64,000 bases of DNA from JAWPMV01 sp039819665. GTDB taxonomy: Bacteria > Bacteroidota > Bacteroidia > J057. The notes under the pieces were generated by a model that was not told the DNA's origin, searched no databases, and saw nothing but the letters and a program-made list of their open reading frames with translations. Shown here piece after piece: positions 27,017 through 34,965 of the stretch (within the stretch, counting starts at the first letter, position 1; the number at the start of each line of letters is the position of its first letter). Position numbers and translations under genes: made by a program. Location of the stretch: positions 137,238-201,237 of the forward strand of contig JBCBRM010000006.1 in the NCBI GenBank assembly GCA_039819665.1, read 5' to 3'.

Positions 27017-27777
27017 AAAAGGTCGCACTTATTACCGGAGGAAGCCGTGGCATAGGATTGGGTATAGCTATGTCTTTAGCCGAATATGGTTGGGCACTTG
27101 CGATCAACGGCATGCGAGAAGAAACTAGCGTACAAGCTACCCTGGATAGCTTGAGGGCCAAAGGGATAGAAGTCATCTATTGCCAGGGGAACATAGGCGA
27201 AAAAGAAGGGAGAAGTCATATCCTACAAAGCTGCCTGAATCATTTCGGCCAGCTAGATGCCCTGATCAATAATGCTGGGGTTGCCCCCAGAGAAAGGAAA
27301 GATTTACTTGAAATGAGTGAAGAAAGCTTTGACAGAGTATTAGGGATAAATCTCAAAGGTTCCTTTTTCTTGTCTCAATTGGCGGCAAAAGAGATGATAA
27401 AAGCGGGCAAAGAAGTACCTCGATATATCATCAATATGTCGTCCGTATCTGCTACCCTGGTTTCGGTCAATCGAGGTCAATACTGCATTTCTAAAGCGGG
27501 CATGGCTATGATGACTCAGCTTTTTGCAGCCCGCCTTGCTGAAGAGAACATTCAGGTATATGAAGTCAGGCCCGGTGTCATAAAAACCGATATGACGGCC
27601 GCAGTCAAAGAGAAATACGATAGATTGCTTCTGGAGGAAGGTCTGGCAGTTCAGGGAAGATGGGGATATCCGGAAGATGTAGGAAAAGCAGTCGCTTCTT
27701 TAATTGGAGGTAACTTTCCCTATTCCACCGGTCAGGTAATCATGGTTGACGGTGGCTTGGCTATGGGAAGGCTTTAA
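27013..27777 (+). CDS. SDR family dehydrogenase (3-ketoacyl-ACP reductase-like, sugar catabolic type)
   Basis: 254 residues. Cofactor motif TGGSRGIG near residue 8-15, NNAGVAP at about 90, catalytic Ser in NMSSVSA and Tyr-x3-Lys in YCISKAG. The C-terminal RWGYPEDVGKAVASLIGG and YSTGQVIMVDGGL match reductases found in sugar-acid operons rather than fatty acid synthesis genes. Its start overlaps the Gfo/Idh stop by 4 nt. A KduD-like role in processing 2-keto-3-deoxy sugar acids downstream of GH88 is possible but not proven by motifs. Confidence 0.85.
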   Translation: MKKVALITGGSRGIGLGIAMSLAEYGWALAINGMREETSVQATLDSLRAKGIEVIYCQGNIGEKEGRSHILQSCLNHFGQLDALINNAGVAPRERKDLLEMSEESFDRVLGINLKGSFFLSQLAAKEMIKAGKEVPRYIINMSSVSATLVSVNRGQYCISKAGMAMMTQLFAARLAEENIQVYEVRPGVIKTDMTAAVKEKYDRLLLEEGLAVQGRWGYPEDVGKAVASLIGGNFPYSTGQVIMVDGGLAMGRL

Positions 27778-27778
27778 A

Positions 27779-27920
27779 GTGTTAGGATTTGGGTGTATTA
27801 GGGTTCCAGGGTGCTACTTTATCACCTGATTTAAATATATTAAGGAAAGTCAATCACAAACACGCCAAACACTTGTACAGTAACACTCTAAAACTCATAA
27901 ATACCCAGACGTACACGTTT
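27779..27920. repeat. GTGTTAG-type repeat region between SDR and DUF3311 genes
   Basis: The 162-bp gap contains GTGTTAGG, GTGTATTAGGG, then ACACGCCAAACACTTGTAC, AACACTC and ACGTACACG. The same words (GTGTTAG, CTTGTAC, ACGTAC) occur in the 10098-10211 part of element A. This looks like a degenerate member of the intergenic family also seen at 45541-45615 and 63730-63780. Confidence 0.45.
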
Positions 27921-27939
27921 CTTAAAAACACTACTACTC

Positions 27940-28149
27940 ATGAATAAATCACTTGGCTGGAGGCTCTGTTGTGCTGCAGCACTCATTGTAGCTCTTCTTA
28001 CATTTACCCCCCTCATCACTCCAAATGGTGTATGGGAACCGCGCTGGATGGGTATGCCCTATACTTTATGGACCGGTATTCTCCAAGCTCTGGTCCTTGT
28101 TGGATTGACCTGGCTAGGGACTCGTTTGCACCCCAGTAATAAAAAATAA
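27940..28149 (+). CDS. small membrane protein, DUF3311-like symporter partner
   Basis: 69 residues with two predicted membrane helices (about 8-24 and 42-62) separated by TPNGVWEPRWMGMPYTLWTGI. The pattern resembles DUF3311 proteins, which are encoded directly upstream of sodium:solute symporters and may be a small transporter subunit. Here the symporter starts 18 nt downstream. The leader is AACACTACTACTC directly before the ATG. Domain assignment rests on my memory of the motif and on context. Confidence 0.72.
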   Translation: MNKSLGWRLCCAAALIVALLTFTPLITPNGVWEPRWMGMPYTLWTGILQALVLVGLTWLGTRLHPSNKK

Positions 28150-28167
28150 GCCTAAAATTCTTTTCTC

Positions 28168-29562
28168 ATGCTACTAACACTAGGCATCATTGGTGCTATT
28201 TATATAGGAATACTGGTTCTCCTTGCCTTGAGGAGTCGCAGTCAGGAAAAAAGCTCAAAGCAATACCTGATGGGAGGCTCTAGCATTGGAGCCGTTTTAG
28301 GATTCTTTACCTTCGCCGCCACCTTATTCAGTACCTTTACTTTATTAGGAATGCCGGATTTTTTCCGTCAGCATGGAGTGGGCGCATGGATTTTCCTCAT
28401 GATTTCAGATGCGGTTATGGTATTTGGAATTATTTGGTTGGGATATGAATTGAGGAAAAGAGCCAGAGAGAAAGAATATCTGGGAATGGCAGGTTTTCTT
28501 AAAGAAGCTTATCAATCAAAATGGGCAGGCTTTGTCGCCTTTGGAGGAGCTTTTATATTTTTGGTTCCCTATGTTGCTATCCAGATTAGAGGAGTCGCAA
28601 CTTTCTTTCATGCGGCTTTTCCCGAATCCCTTCCTATGTGGGCCTGGGCAGTGATCATGGTAGTTATCATGATTATTTATAGTGAGGTAGGCGGATTAAA
28701 GGCTATCATGTATAGTGATGTTTTGCAGGGGATACTCTTGCTGATAGCTATCTGGATCGTTGGTTACAATTGTTTGGAGCATTTCGGGGGCATGAGTAAA
28801 ATGTTTGAGCAAGTTGCTGAGAAAAACGAAGCTTTACTTTCTACTCCTGGCCCAAAAGGACTTTTCGACTTCCAGTTCTTGTTGGGGTCGATGTTTGCCA
28901 TCGCTTTATTACCCTATACCCAGCCCCAAATCTCTACCCGGGTGGTGATCATGAAGGATGTAAAATCTCTACATCGAATGGCTGTTGGAATCGGTTTCTT
29001 TGCCATCTTGGTTATTCTTCCCACTGCATTTATGGGCATGTATGGAGCCATGCTGTATCCTGATGCCTCTACACCCGATTACCTCAACCTCATGTTCATC
29101 AAAGACCAGGCAAATATTATTGGTGCCATCGTTATGGTAGGTTTGTTGGCTGCTGCAATTTCAACTTCAGATTCACAAATTTTTGCTCTGGGAGCCGAGA
29201 TCAGATCTATCTTAAGTGGTAAAGATGAAGAGATGGTGAAAATTGCCCGACTATCCATTTTTGCTTTTGCCATCATAGCCCTGATTTTTGCCCTCCTAAC
29301 AAGCGATGAATTAGTAGCCTTGGCAAGAACGAGCTTTGCCGGAACCTCTTTGCTGGCTCCTATGATATTTGCAGGCATTTTCCACAAAAAGGCTTCATCT
29401 CTTAAAATCCTACCCATTTTCACTATGCTTGGGATTCTTCTTTTTGTCGCCTCTCAGTTTAAAATTGTCCCATCAAATTTATTCGGAATAAGGATGGATT
29501 TATTCATTCTCCTTATATTGAGTGTACTCACATTGATTTTAACCAGAGTTAACAAAAGCTAA
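28168..29562 (+). CDS. sodium:solute symporter family protein (SSS)
   Basis: 464 residues with about 12-13 hydrophobic segments and SSS features: YLMGGSSIGAVLGFFTFAATLFSTFTLLGMP, YSEVGGLKAIMYSDVLQGILL and AAAISTSDSQIFALGAE. Predicted inner-membrane Na+-coupled importer. Its position after GH88, isomerase, Gfo/Idh, SDR and DUF3311 suggests uptake of a monosaccharide or sugar acid handled by this operon. Followed after 10 nt by a small lipoprotein gene. Substrate unknown. Confidence 0.92.
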   Translation: MLLTLGIIGAIYIGILVLLALRSRSQEKSSKQYLMGGSSIGAVLGFFTFAATLFSTFTLLGMPDFFRQHGVGAWIFLMISDAVMVFGIIWLGYELRKRAREKEYLGMAGFLKEAYQSKWAGFVAFGGAFIFLVPYVAIQIRGVATFFHAAFPESLPMWAWAVIMVVIMIIYSEVGGLKAIMYSDVLQGILLLIAIWIVGYNCLEHFGGMSKMFEQVAEKNEALLSTPGPKGLFDFQFLLGSMFAIALLPYTQPQISTRVVIMKDVKSLHRMAVGIGFFAILVILPTAFMGMYGAMLYPDASTPDYLNLMFIKDQANIIGAIVMVGLLAAAISTSDSQIFALGAEIRSILSGKDEEMVKIARLSIFAFAIIALIFALLTSDELVALARTSFAGTSLLAPMIFAGIFHKKASSLKILPIFTMLGILLFVASQFKIVPSNLFGIRMDLFILLILSVLTLILTRVNKS

Positions 29563-29572
29563 TTCTACCAAA

Positions 29573-29962
29573 ATGAAAAACTACTATTTTAATCTATTCC
29601 TAATTCTACTCTTTGCTGTCTCTTTTTCATCCTGTAAAGGGACCAAGGCTACTGCTTCTAAGTCAAAAAAATATACCCCTGCAGGAACCTGGGAATACCT
29701 GATTACAGGAATTCCTGATGGAGACCAAAGTGGAACCATGACTATCATGGAAGAGTCAGAAGGAATGAGTGGCAAAATTTCCAGTGATGCCGGAGAAACC
29801 GATCTGGAAGACCTCGTTATTGAGGATAATGTCCTAACCGCAACTTTCTCCGTTCAAGGATATGATATCGAAATGAAAGGAACCTTTGAAGGAGACACGT
29901 ACAAAGGAAATATCTCTGTGGCTGGATACGAATTTCCCGTTACAGCCACCCGTAAAATGTAA
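29573..29962 (+). CDS. small lipoprotein, beta-rich, unknown function
   Basis: 129 residues. Signal sequence ends in SFSSC (about Cys21), so a lipoprotein is predicted. The mature part alternates glycine and hydrophobic residues (GTWEYLITGIPDGDQSGTMTI, MKGTFEGDTYKGNISVAGYEFPVTATRK), typical of an extracytoplasmic beta-barrel or lipocalin-like fold. It follows the symporter by 10 nt and precedes a strong terminator, so it is probably the last gene of the lacI-GH88 operon. No assigned function. Confidence 0.8.
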   Translation: MKNYYFNLFLILLFAVSFSSCKGTKATASKSKKYTPAGTWEYLITGIPDGDQSGTMTIMEESEGMSGKISSDAGETDLEDLVIEDNVLTATFSVQGYDIEMKGTFEGDTYKGNISVAGYEFPVTATRKM

Positions 29963-29980
29963 GCCCAAAAGTACATGATA

Positions 29981-30013
29981 AAACAGAGGTCCTTTGGGAT
30001 CTCTGTTTTTTTA
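29981..30013 (+). terminator. Rho-independent terminator after the lipoprotein gene
   Basis: AAACAGAGGTCC pairs with GGATCTCTGTTT (12-bp stem with one G-U wobble and a 4-5 nt loop), followed by a run of T. It starts 18 nt after the lipoprotein stop and closes the GH88-symporter transcription unit. Confidence 0.85.
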
Positions 30014-30105
30014 TGCTTTAGGATATTCTGTAAAATGTCTGGAATTGTACCCTTTTCCCTGCATACCTTCGTCATTAGGAGGAATAGGAAAGTAAAATTA
30101 TAAGT

Positions 30106-30453
30106 ATGGCATACAGTGAACATCTCGCCGACAGAGTAAGACAACGCCTTAGTAGTCAACTGGAGGTAGAAGAAAAGAAAATGATGGGAGGCCTCGTTTT
30201 TATGGTAAATGGCAACATGTGCGTTGGGGTAGATATAGATAAAAAAACCCAACAAGACCGACTCATGGCCCGAATTGGGAAAGAGGCGTATGAAGCAGCC
30301 TTAGAGGAAAAAGGAGTGCGAGAAATGGATTTCACAGGAAGGGTGATGAGAGGCTTTGTTTTTATTGATCCGGAAGGATATGATATGGATGAGGATATGG
30401 ATTTCTGGATTGCTAAAGCCCTCGAATTTAATGCACAGGTAAAGAAAAAATGA
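30106..30453 (+). CDS. TfoX N-terminal domain protein
   Basis: 115 residues covering only the TfoX/Sxy N-terminal domain: LADRVRQRL, KKMMGGLVFMVNGNMCVGV, RLMARIG and DFTGRVMRGFVFIDPEG. In gamma-proteobacteria TfoX regulates competence, but stand-alone N-domain proteins in Bacteroidota have no proven role. It overlaps the next gene by 4 nt (30450-30453), so it is translationally coupled to an exported protein. Confidence 0.85.
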   Translation: MAYSEHLADRVRQRLSSQLEVEEKKMMGGLVFMVNGNMCVGVDIDKKTQQDRLMARIGKEAYEAALEEKGVREMDFTGRVMRGFVFIDPEGYDMDEDMDFWIAKALEFNAQVKKK

Positions 30454-31031
30454 GGCTGAAGATTCTCTATATCCTTGTATTGGGATTACTAGTCAGGGGA
30501 AATTATGCCCAGGCTCAAATAAAATATGAGCGGGAATATAAACTAAAACCGACGGAAATTCCTATGCCGGCCAAAATTTTTGTGGATTCCTGTAAGTTTT
30601 CTACTCAAATCACATGGTATAAAGAAGAAAGTCAGGATGGAAAATCGATCGAAGCAAAACTCAAGCATAAAGGCAAAAAATACAGTATTGAATTTGATAC
30701 CGTGGGACTTCTACAGGACATGGAGATTCAAATCAGAGAAAGTGAAATCTTTTCATCTGTTAAAGAAAAAATGCTGGAATATTTAGCTCAAAACTTTATC
30801 CGCTTCAAATTCATAGGAGTCCAATTACAATTGACAGGAAAGCGGAAAGATTTAATTTCACTGTTAAGAGCAGAAGGAAGAATTGAAGGAATTACCCAAA
30901 AATTTGAAGTGATTATCAAAGGAAAGAAAGATAAGACTCACTCCCTTTACGAAATTCTTTTTAATGATCAAGGAGAGATGGAGCGAATATCCCAGATAAA
31001 AACCCGGAATACGGACAACCTGGATTTTTAA
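30450..31031 (+). CDS. exported protein of unknown function
   Basis: 193 residues. A signal peptide (about 1-22, ending around NYAQAQ) precedes a soluble, lysine-rich domain containing KKYSIEFDTVGLLQDMEIQI and a C-terminal KTHSLYEILFNDQGEMERI. The alternation suggests a PepSY- or BLIP-like small alpha/beta fold, but I do not recognise the family. It overlaps TfoX by 4 nt and the DUF2490 gene by 1 nt (TAATG), so the three form one tight operon. Confidence 0.75.
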   Translation: MRLKILYILVLGLLVRGNYAQAQIKYEREYKLKPTEIPMPAKIFVDSCKFSTQITWYKEESQDGKSIEAKLKHKGKKYSIEFDTVGLLQDMEIQIRESEIFSSVKEKMLEYLAQNFIRFKFIGVQLQLTGKRKDLISLLRAEGRIEGITQKFEVIIKGKKDKTHSLYEILFNDQGEMERISQIKTRNTDNLDF

Positions 31032-31714
31032 TGAAGAAGAGATATGTTTATCTATTGCTCATTTTCCTGTTTTCTGTCGATATCCATGGTCAAAATGAAT
31101 ATCAACTAGGTTTTTTACCAAAATTCAACCTCAATAAAAGCCTTTCCCAGGGGCTTACACTAAACCTGAAATTGGAATCGAGACAATCCTTACGATCCGG
31201 AACTTTTGGAGTAGGGAATGGATGGTTATATGATTATAAGTTGTCGGATTTTGCTGCAGTTCTATCAAAAAGATCTGGTGTCAGAAGCTCTTTTGCCGGA
31301 GGAATTCAATTCAGAAAGAGAAATGATCAATGGGTCTACCGCCTGATTCAACAATTCTCTTTAGTCCAAAAATATACCCTCTTCCGCCTTGGTCACAGAT
31401 TTGGTCTAGATCAAACCTTTGTCGAGGGAAGTAGTCCTTCTCTGAGATTTCGATACCGAATTACTGCCGAATTTCCAATCAGTGGCCAACAAGTTGATCG
31501 AGGAGAGTTCTACCTCAAAATCGGAAATGAATACCTACCCAAATTACAAAATTCAAATCGTAGCATAGAAGTTCGGCTTTTGCCAATACTGGGGATCAAC
31601 TTCACCGACAATAACAAACTAGAATTTGGACTAGATTACAGATTGGACCGACTTACAGATCCAGGATTTCGCCAAAGCTACTGGATGGTTGGGGCATGGT
31701 ACCTAAAGTTATAG
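31031..31714 (+). CDS. DUF2490-like outer-membrane beta-barrel protein
   Basis: 227 residues. Signal peptide about 1-20 (ending DIHGQ). The rest is alternating beta-strand sequence rich in aromatic residues (QNEYQLGFLPKFNL, GHRFGLDQTF, SLRFRYRITAEFP, LEFGLDYRLDRL, SYWMVGAWYLKL), with a final aromatic strand as in outer-membrane barrels. The pattern fits DUF2490. Its start overlaps the previous stop by one base. Confidence 0.72.
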   Translation: MKKRYVYLLLIFLFSVDIHGQNEYQLGFLPKFNLNKSLSQGLTLNLKLESRQSLRSGTFGVGNGWLYDYKLSDFAAVLSKRSGVRSSFAGGIQFRKRNDQWVYRLIQQFSLVQKYTLFRLGHRFGLDQTFVEGSSPSLRFRYRITAEFPISGQQVDRGEFYLKIGNEYLPKLQNSNRSIEVRLLPILGINFTDNNKLEFGLDYRLDRLTDPGFRQSYWMVGAWYLKL

Positions 31715-31729
31715 ATTGGAACATCGACT

Positions 31730-31760
31730 TTTGCAATCTTCTCTATTTTCCGCATCTTTG
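31730..31760 (+). promoter_or_regulatory. Bacteroidota-type promoter for the LRR gene
   Basis: TTTG (31730-31733), a 19-nt spacer, then CATCTTTG (31753-31760), one base from the TAxxTTTG -7 consensus. It lies about 110 nt upstream of the LRR start in the only gap before it. The 19-nt spacing matches that of the HAD promoter at 34899-34929. Confidence 0.55.
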
Positions 31761-31869
31761 CCGATAGGACACAGCATGAAAAACAGCCCGCCTACTAAAC
31801 ATTTCCTCAGTACAATCTTTTACGTATGATCCTTCGGGATTCTATAATCATCTATCATAACTTTTTACC

Positions 31870-32298
31870 ATGAAATCATTTATTTTATTCATCAGCCTTT
31901 TATTCAGCTCTTCTTTGTATGCTCAGTGCGTAGATTGCAATTCTTTAGCAGAAGCCCTGAAGGAACCAGCCAAAGTAAAGACCTTGAAGATCAATGCTTA
32001 TATGCACGAGAGCCTCGAAGAAGTTCCAGCTAGCATCGGCGAATTGGTCAACCTGGAAATCCTTTACCTGACAGATCATGAGTTTACTACAATCCCAGCT
32101 GAAATTGGCCAATTGAAAAAGCTGAAAGAAATCAGTTTCTCAGGAAGTCCAATCACATCTGTCCCCGAGGAGATTTTTGGACTGACTAATTTGAAAGAAG
32201 TTCTCCTTATGAATACCGCAATGGAAGAGGAGTACAAGAAGGAACTGAAAGCGCTTTTCAAGGAAAAACTCCCTTCAACCATGACCATGATCCGATAG
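31870..32298 (+). CDS. secreted leucine-rich-repeat protein
   Basis: 142 residues. A signal peptide (about 1-18, ending SSLYAQ) is followed by CVDCNSLAEAL and about four leucine-rich repeats of the 23-residue bacterial type (LEEVPASIGELVNLEILYLTD, FTTIPAEIGQLKKLKEISFSG, ITSVPEEIFGLTNLKEVLL). Such modules mediate protein binding. Probably starts its own transcript from the promoter at 31730-31760. Binding partner unknown. Confidence 0.85.
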   Translation: MKSFILFISLLFSSSLYAQCVDCNSLAEALKEPAKVKTLKINAYMHESLEEVPASIGELVNLEILYLTDHEFTTIPAEIGQLKKLKEISFSGSPITSVPEEIFGLTNLKEVLLMNTAMEEEYKKELKALFKEKLPSTMTMIR

Positions 32299-32332
32299 AA
32301 ACTTTAAAGATTACACACACAAATCAAAAATT

Positions 32333-33292
32333 ATGAAACAATTTCAGCAGGTATTCCTATTTGTGGCTATACTCTTTTACGCTAAAAGTGTAAGTGCACA
32401 AGAATTAAATGACTTTCAGAATCCTACCGATTCACATGTCAAGATCGAAGGGACGGCCGTATATTTGATCCCACCTCAGAACTTCGAAGCTAGTTCGCGC
32501 ATGAAAGGGTTTACCAATCCTGCAGACCCGACTTCTATGATCATGTTGATGGAAATTCCTGGACCCATAGAGAAATTTGCCACCGAATTCACTCCTGAGA
32601 AGTTTGAGGCACAAGGAATGAAGGTTATATCCATGCAGGAGGTCAGGGTTCAGGAGGATCAGGGCTTTGAGTTGGAGGTCCAGCAAGATGCAAATGGATA
32701 TAGCTTTAGCAAGTATATTTTGATCTACGGAGATGAGGAAACGAGTGTTATGATCAATGGGACTCATTTGAAAGATTCAATTGAGTTGGGAAAAAAGATC
32801 CGCGAAAGCGTGAAAAGTATAGTGGTCAATAAAGGCTTGGATATCGATCCTTTGGAAGCTCTGTCTTTTACTGTTGAGCCAGAAGTAGGAGGCTTACAAG
32901 TCTTTCGGGTAATGGGAAATGCAGTGATACTCAATCGGGATGGAAAAGCACCGACTGAAAGTGAGGACAAACTCAGCATAATCATTGATAAATCCTTTCA
33001 AAAAACTGAAATCCCGAATCCGAAACTATTTTGTGTAAAAAGGTTAAATAATTTGCCCGGTGATTACCAACTAGACGTGGAATATGGAATCCAGGAGATA
33101 GAGTTGGACGGTATTTCCGGCTATGGACTTAAGGCTGATGATAAAGAAGATGAAACTGAAAAAGCCTATCAAATCATCCTTTTTGATGAGGAAGTAGGAT
33201 ATTTTCTGATTTTCACCACCTATTTGGCTGGGGAGGAAAAAGCCTGGGAAGATGCCCAAAAAGTTATTCAAACTTTCAAAAGAAAACAGTAA
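32333..33292 (+). CDS. exported protein of unknown function
   Basis: 319 residues. Signal peptide about 1-22 (ending SVSAQ). The mature protein seems to have two related halves, each with a short helix after a beta sheet: SMIMLMEIPGPIEKFATEFTPEKF in the first and VGYFLIFTTYLAGEEKAWEDAQKVIQTF in the second. The second resembles DUF1795/PsbP-like domains that assess fitting of small ligands, but the family is not certain. It lies 34 nt after the LRR gene and 20 nt before the DUF4177 gene. Confidence 0.7.
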   Translation: MKQFQQVFLFVAILFYAKSVSAQELNDFQNPTDSHVKIEGTAVYLIPPQNFEASSRMKGFTNPADPTSMIMLMEIPGPIEKFATEFTPEKFEAQGMKVISMQEVRVQEDQGFELEVQQDANGYSFSKYILIYGDEETSVMINGTHLKDSIELGKKIRESVKSIVVNKGLDIDPLEALSFTVEPEVGGLQVFRVMGNAVILNRDGKAPTESEDKLSIIIDKSFQKTEIPNPKLFCVKRLNNLPGDYQLDVEYGIQEIELDGISGYGLKADDKEDETEKAYQIILFDEEVGYFLIFTTYLAGEEKAWEDAQKVIQTFKRKQ

Positions 33293-33312
33293 GTTTCCTA
33301 AAACAAATTCCC

Positions 33313-33528
33313 ATGAAAGAATACAAATTAGAGTCGCTGATCTATTATTCGAAACTGACTACCGATCGCGAACACATCATCAAGTCCTCCGGTGCTGATA
33401 TTCAAGCCAAGTTGAATGAGTATGCCTCAAGAGGTTGGCGGCTGGTTTCAACAGATGCAACTGATTTTGGAGCAGCTGTTTACTTTTATCTCTACTTTGA
33501 ACGGGACGTACTGGAAAGAGATAATTAG
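33313..33528 (+). CDS. DUF4177 domain protein
   Basis: 71 residues with the DUF4177 core: an initial beta-strand EYKLESLI, a helix DIQAKLNEYASRGWRLVS and a final strand VYFYLYFERD. Small cytosolic proteins of unknown function. It is followed directly by a strong terminator, so it ends the LRR transcription unit. Confidence 0.8.
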   Translation: MKEYKLESLIYYSKLTTDREHIIKSSGADIQAKLNEYASRGWRLVSTDATDFGAAVYFYLYFERDVLERDN

Positions 33529-33544
33529 ACAGGACTAAATAAAT

Positions 33545-33576
33545 AAGGCCTCACAGTTAGATGGGAGGCCTTTTTT
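33545..33576 (+). terminator. Rho-independent terminator after the DUF4177 gene
   Basis: AAGGCCTC (33545-33552) pairs with GAGGCCTT (33565-33572), then a T-run (33571-33576). It begins 17 nt after the stop codon at 33528. Confidence 0.88.
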
Positions 33577-33659
33577 GTATATTTTAATTGTCGTTAGATA
33601 TCATGTAGAAGTTAAAGGAATGGCTTTACTTTCTTTTATTAACCCTCAAAATTCTTCAG

Positions 33660-34445
33660 ATGAACCGAAGAGAATTTAGCAAAAATGCGGTCCTGGCTTC
33701 TTTAGCTACTGCTGCCGGGCAATGGCCCTGGTCGGAAGGTAAAAGTCATATTCTGACCCTGAGTTTTGATGACGGTTTTCGGGATTCCTTCTTAGAAATT
33801 GCGGATATCTATGAGGGCTATGGATTAAAAGCCTGTTTAAATGTAATTGCTTCCGGGCACCTACCTAGGTTCAAAAAAGTAGATGACTGGATTCTTCCTG
33901 ATCTGATGGGAGATTTTGAGGACTGGAATAAACTGGTGCGCAGGGGTCATGAAGTTATGCCTCATAGCTGGAAGCACCTAAATCTGGCCCGGCAGCCTTT
34001 CTCCAAATCAAAACGACTTATCGACAAATGCCTGGATTACTTTGAAGAGAACCTTGAGGGATACAATCCTTCTTATGCCGTCTTCAATTTCCCCTTCAAT
34101 GCTTCTACCCCTGAATTGGAAGCCTTTACCCTGAGTCGGGTAAAAGGAATTAGAACTTCTGGAAAAGGAGCTCTAAATCCCATTCCCAAAGACGGAAAAG
34201 CTGTCATTATTTCCTGCTCTTCTAATGGTCCCAATAATATTGATAGCTGGGTCAAAAAGCATATCGATGACTTTTTGAATAAAGAAGAAGGAGGATGGTT
34301 GGTACTCAATCTACATGGATTGGATGACGAAGGATGGGGCCCGATCAGTACGAACTTTCTGAAGAAAGAGCTCAAAAGATTAAAGACAATAGAGTATTTA
34401 GAAATCCTTCCTGCGGGTGAAGTTTTGAAAAGAAGCCAGAGTTAA
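33660..34445 (+). CDS. polysaccharide deacetylase (NodB fold), exported
   Basis: 261 residues. N-terminal MNRREFSKNAVLASLA resembles a twin-arginine signal. NodB motifs are LSFDDGF (catalytic and metal Asp pair) and MPHSWKHLNL (the H-S-x2-H metal motif); LVLNLHGLDDEGW near the C-terminus supplies the late His. It is predicted to remove acetyl groups from a periplasmic or extracellular polysaccharide such as chitin-like or xylan-like chains. It stands alone after a terminator and before a 520-bp gap. Substrate unknown. Confidence 0.86.
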   Translation: MNRREFSKNAVLASLATAAGQWPWSEGKSHILTLSFDDGFRDSFLEIADIYEGYGLKACLNVIASGHLPRFKKVDDWILPDLMGDFEDWNKLVRRGHEVMPHSWKHLNLARQPFSKSKRLIDKCLDYFEENLEGYNPSYAVFNFPFNASTPELEAFTLSRVKGIRTSGKGALNPIPKDGKAVIISCSSNGPNNIDSWVKKHIDDFLNKEEGGWLVLNLHGLDDEGWGPISTNFLKKELKRLKTIEYLEILPAGEVLKRSQS

Positions 34446-34898
34446 AAGAGGAATCTTGCTAAAACAGATCGAGCCGGCCCCATAAGATCGAAATTCTGAC
34501 TCGGACCGACTCATTTACCTAAACAAAAAGCTGGGGAAATGCTTTAAGCGAATTACATTTTTTGAGGAAAATAAATCTCCGCTTAACGCTAGGCGTGATT
34601 TCCGCAAAAGAACGATAGTCTTCATTTGGTCCTGCAAAAGTACAAATAGCTTCATAGAGTTCAGAATGATCGATTTTTCGGCGGAGTAAGAAAATCATAA
34701 AAATCTAAGCTCTTTTAAGCAATCAATTGTATTTCGACAGAGCTGGGAATGAAAATATATGACGATATATATATAAACTAATCTTAGAAATGACAGGATT
34801 TTAACTCAATTAATTCCTTTCCATCAGGAAAAAATACTGAGCTAAGTCTGACATCCTAGCTCCTCAATTCAAAAATTGCACAAGAAAGCCAATCCAAG
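34446..34898. other. intergenic region between polysaccharide deacetylase and HAD genes
   Basis: No recognised gene other than the possible 59-residue frame at 34519-34698. An AT-rich run with a TATATATA tract near 34760-34780 precedes the HAD promoter. Confidence 0.5.
34519..34698 (-). CDS. possible small protein of 59 residues
   Basis: Frame from ATG at 34698 to TAG at 34519. The translation begins MIFLLRRKIDHSELYEAI and includes GPNEDYRSFAEITPSVKRRF. Residue composition looks protein-like, with a mix of charged and aromatic residues rather than the low-complexity of random frames. No family is recognised, no promoter is clear, and it lies in an otherwise empty gap. It may be a decayed or real small gene. 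Confidence 0.3.
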   Translation of the reverse strand: MIFLLRRKIDHSELYEAICTFAGPNEDYRSFAEITPSVKRRFIFLKKCNSLKAFPQLFV

Positions 34899-34929
34899 TT
34901 TGATTTGAGGAGATTTTCTTTGACTTTTG
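34899..34929 (+). promoter_or_regulatory. Bacteroidota-type promoter for the HAD gene
   Basis: TTTG (34899-34902), a 19-nt spacer and GACTTTTG (34922-34929), one base from TAxxTTTG. It lies 36 nt upstream of the HAD ATG at 34966. It overlaps the TTG at 34927 that could extend the reading frame, which argues against that upstream start. Confidence 0.62.
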
Positions 34930-34965
34930 CGCCAACACAAAATAGATATTGCAAGTCCTAAACTT

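Noticed and set aside
34927..34965. 13-codon upstream extension of the HAD gene from TTG
   Set aside because: The TTG lies in the -7 promoter box, so transcripts would start after it; the ATG at 34966 gives the family's usual N-terminus.
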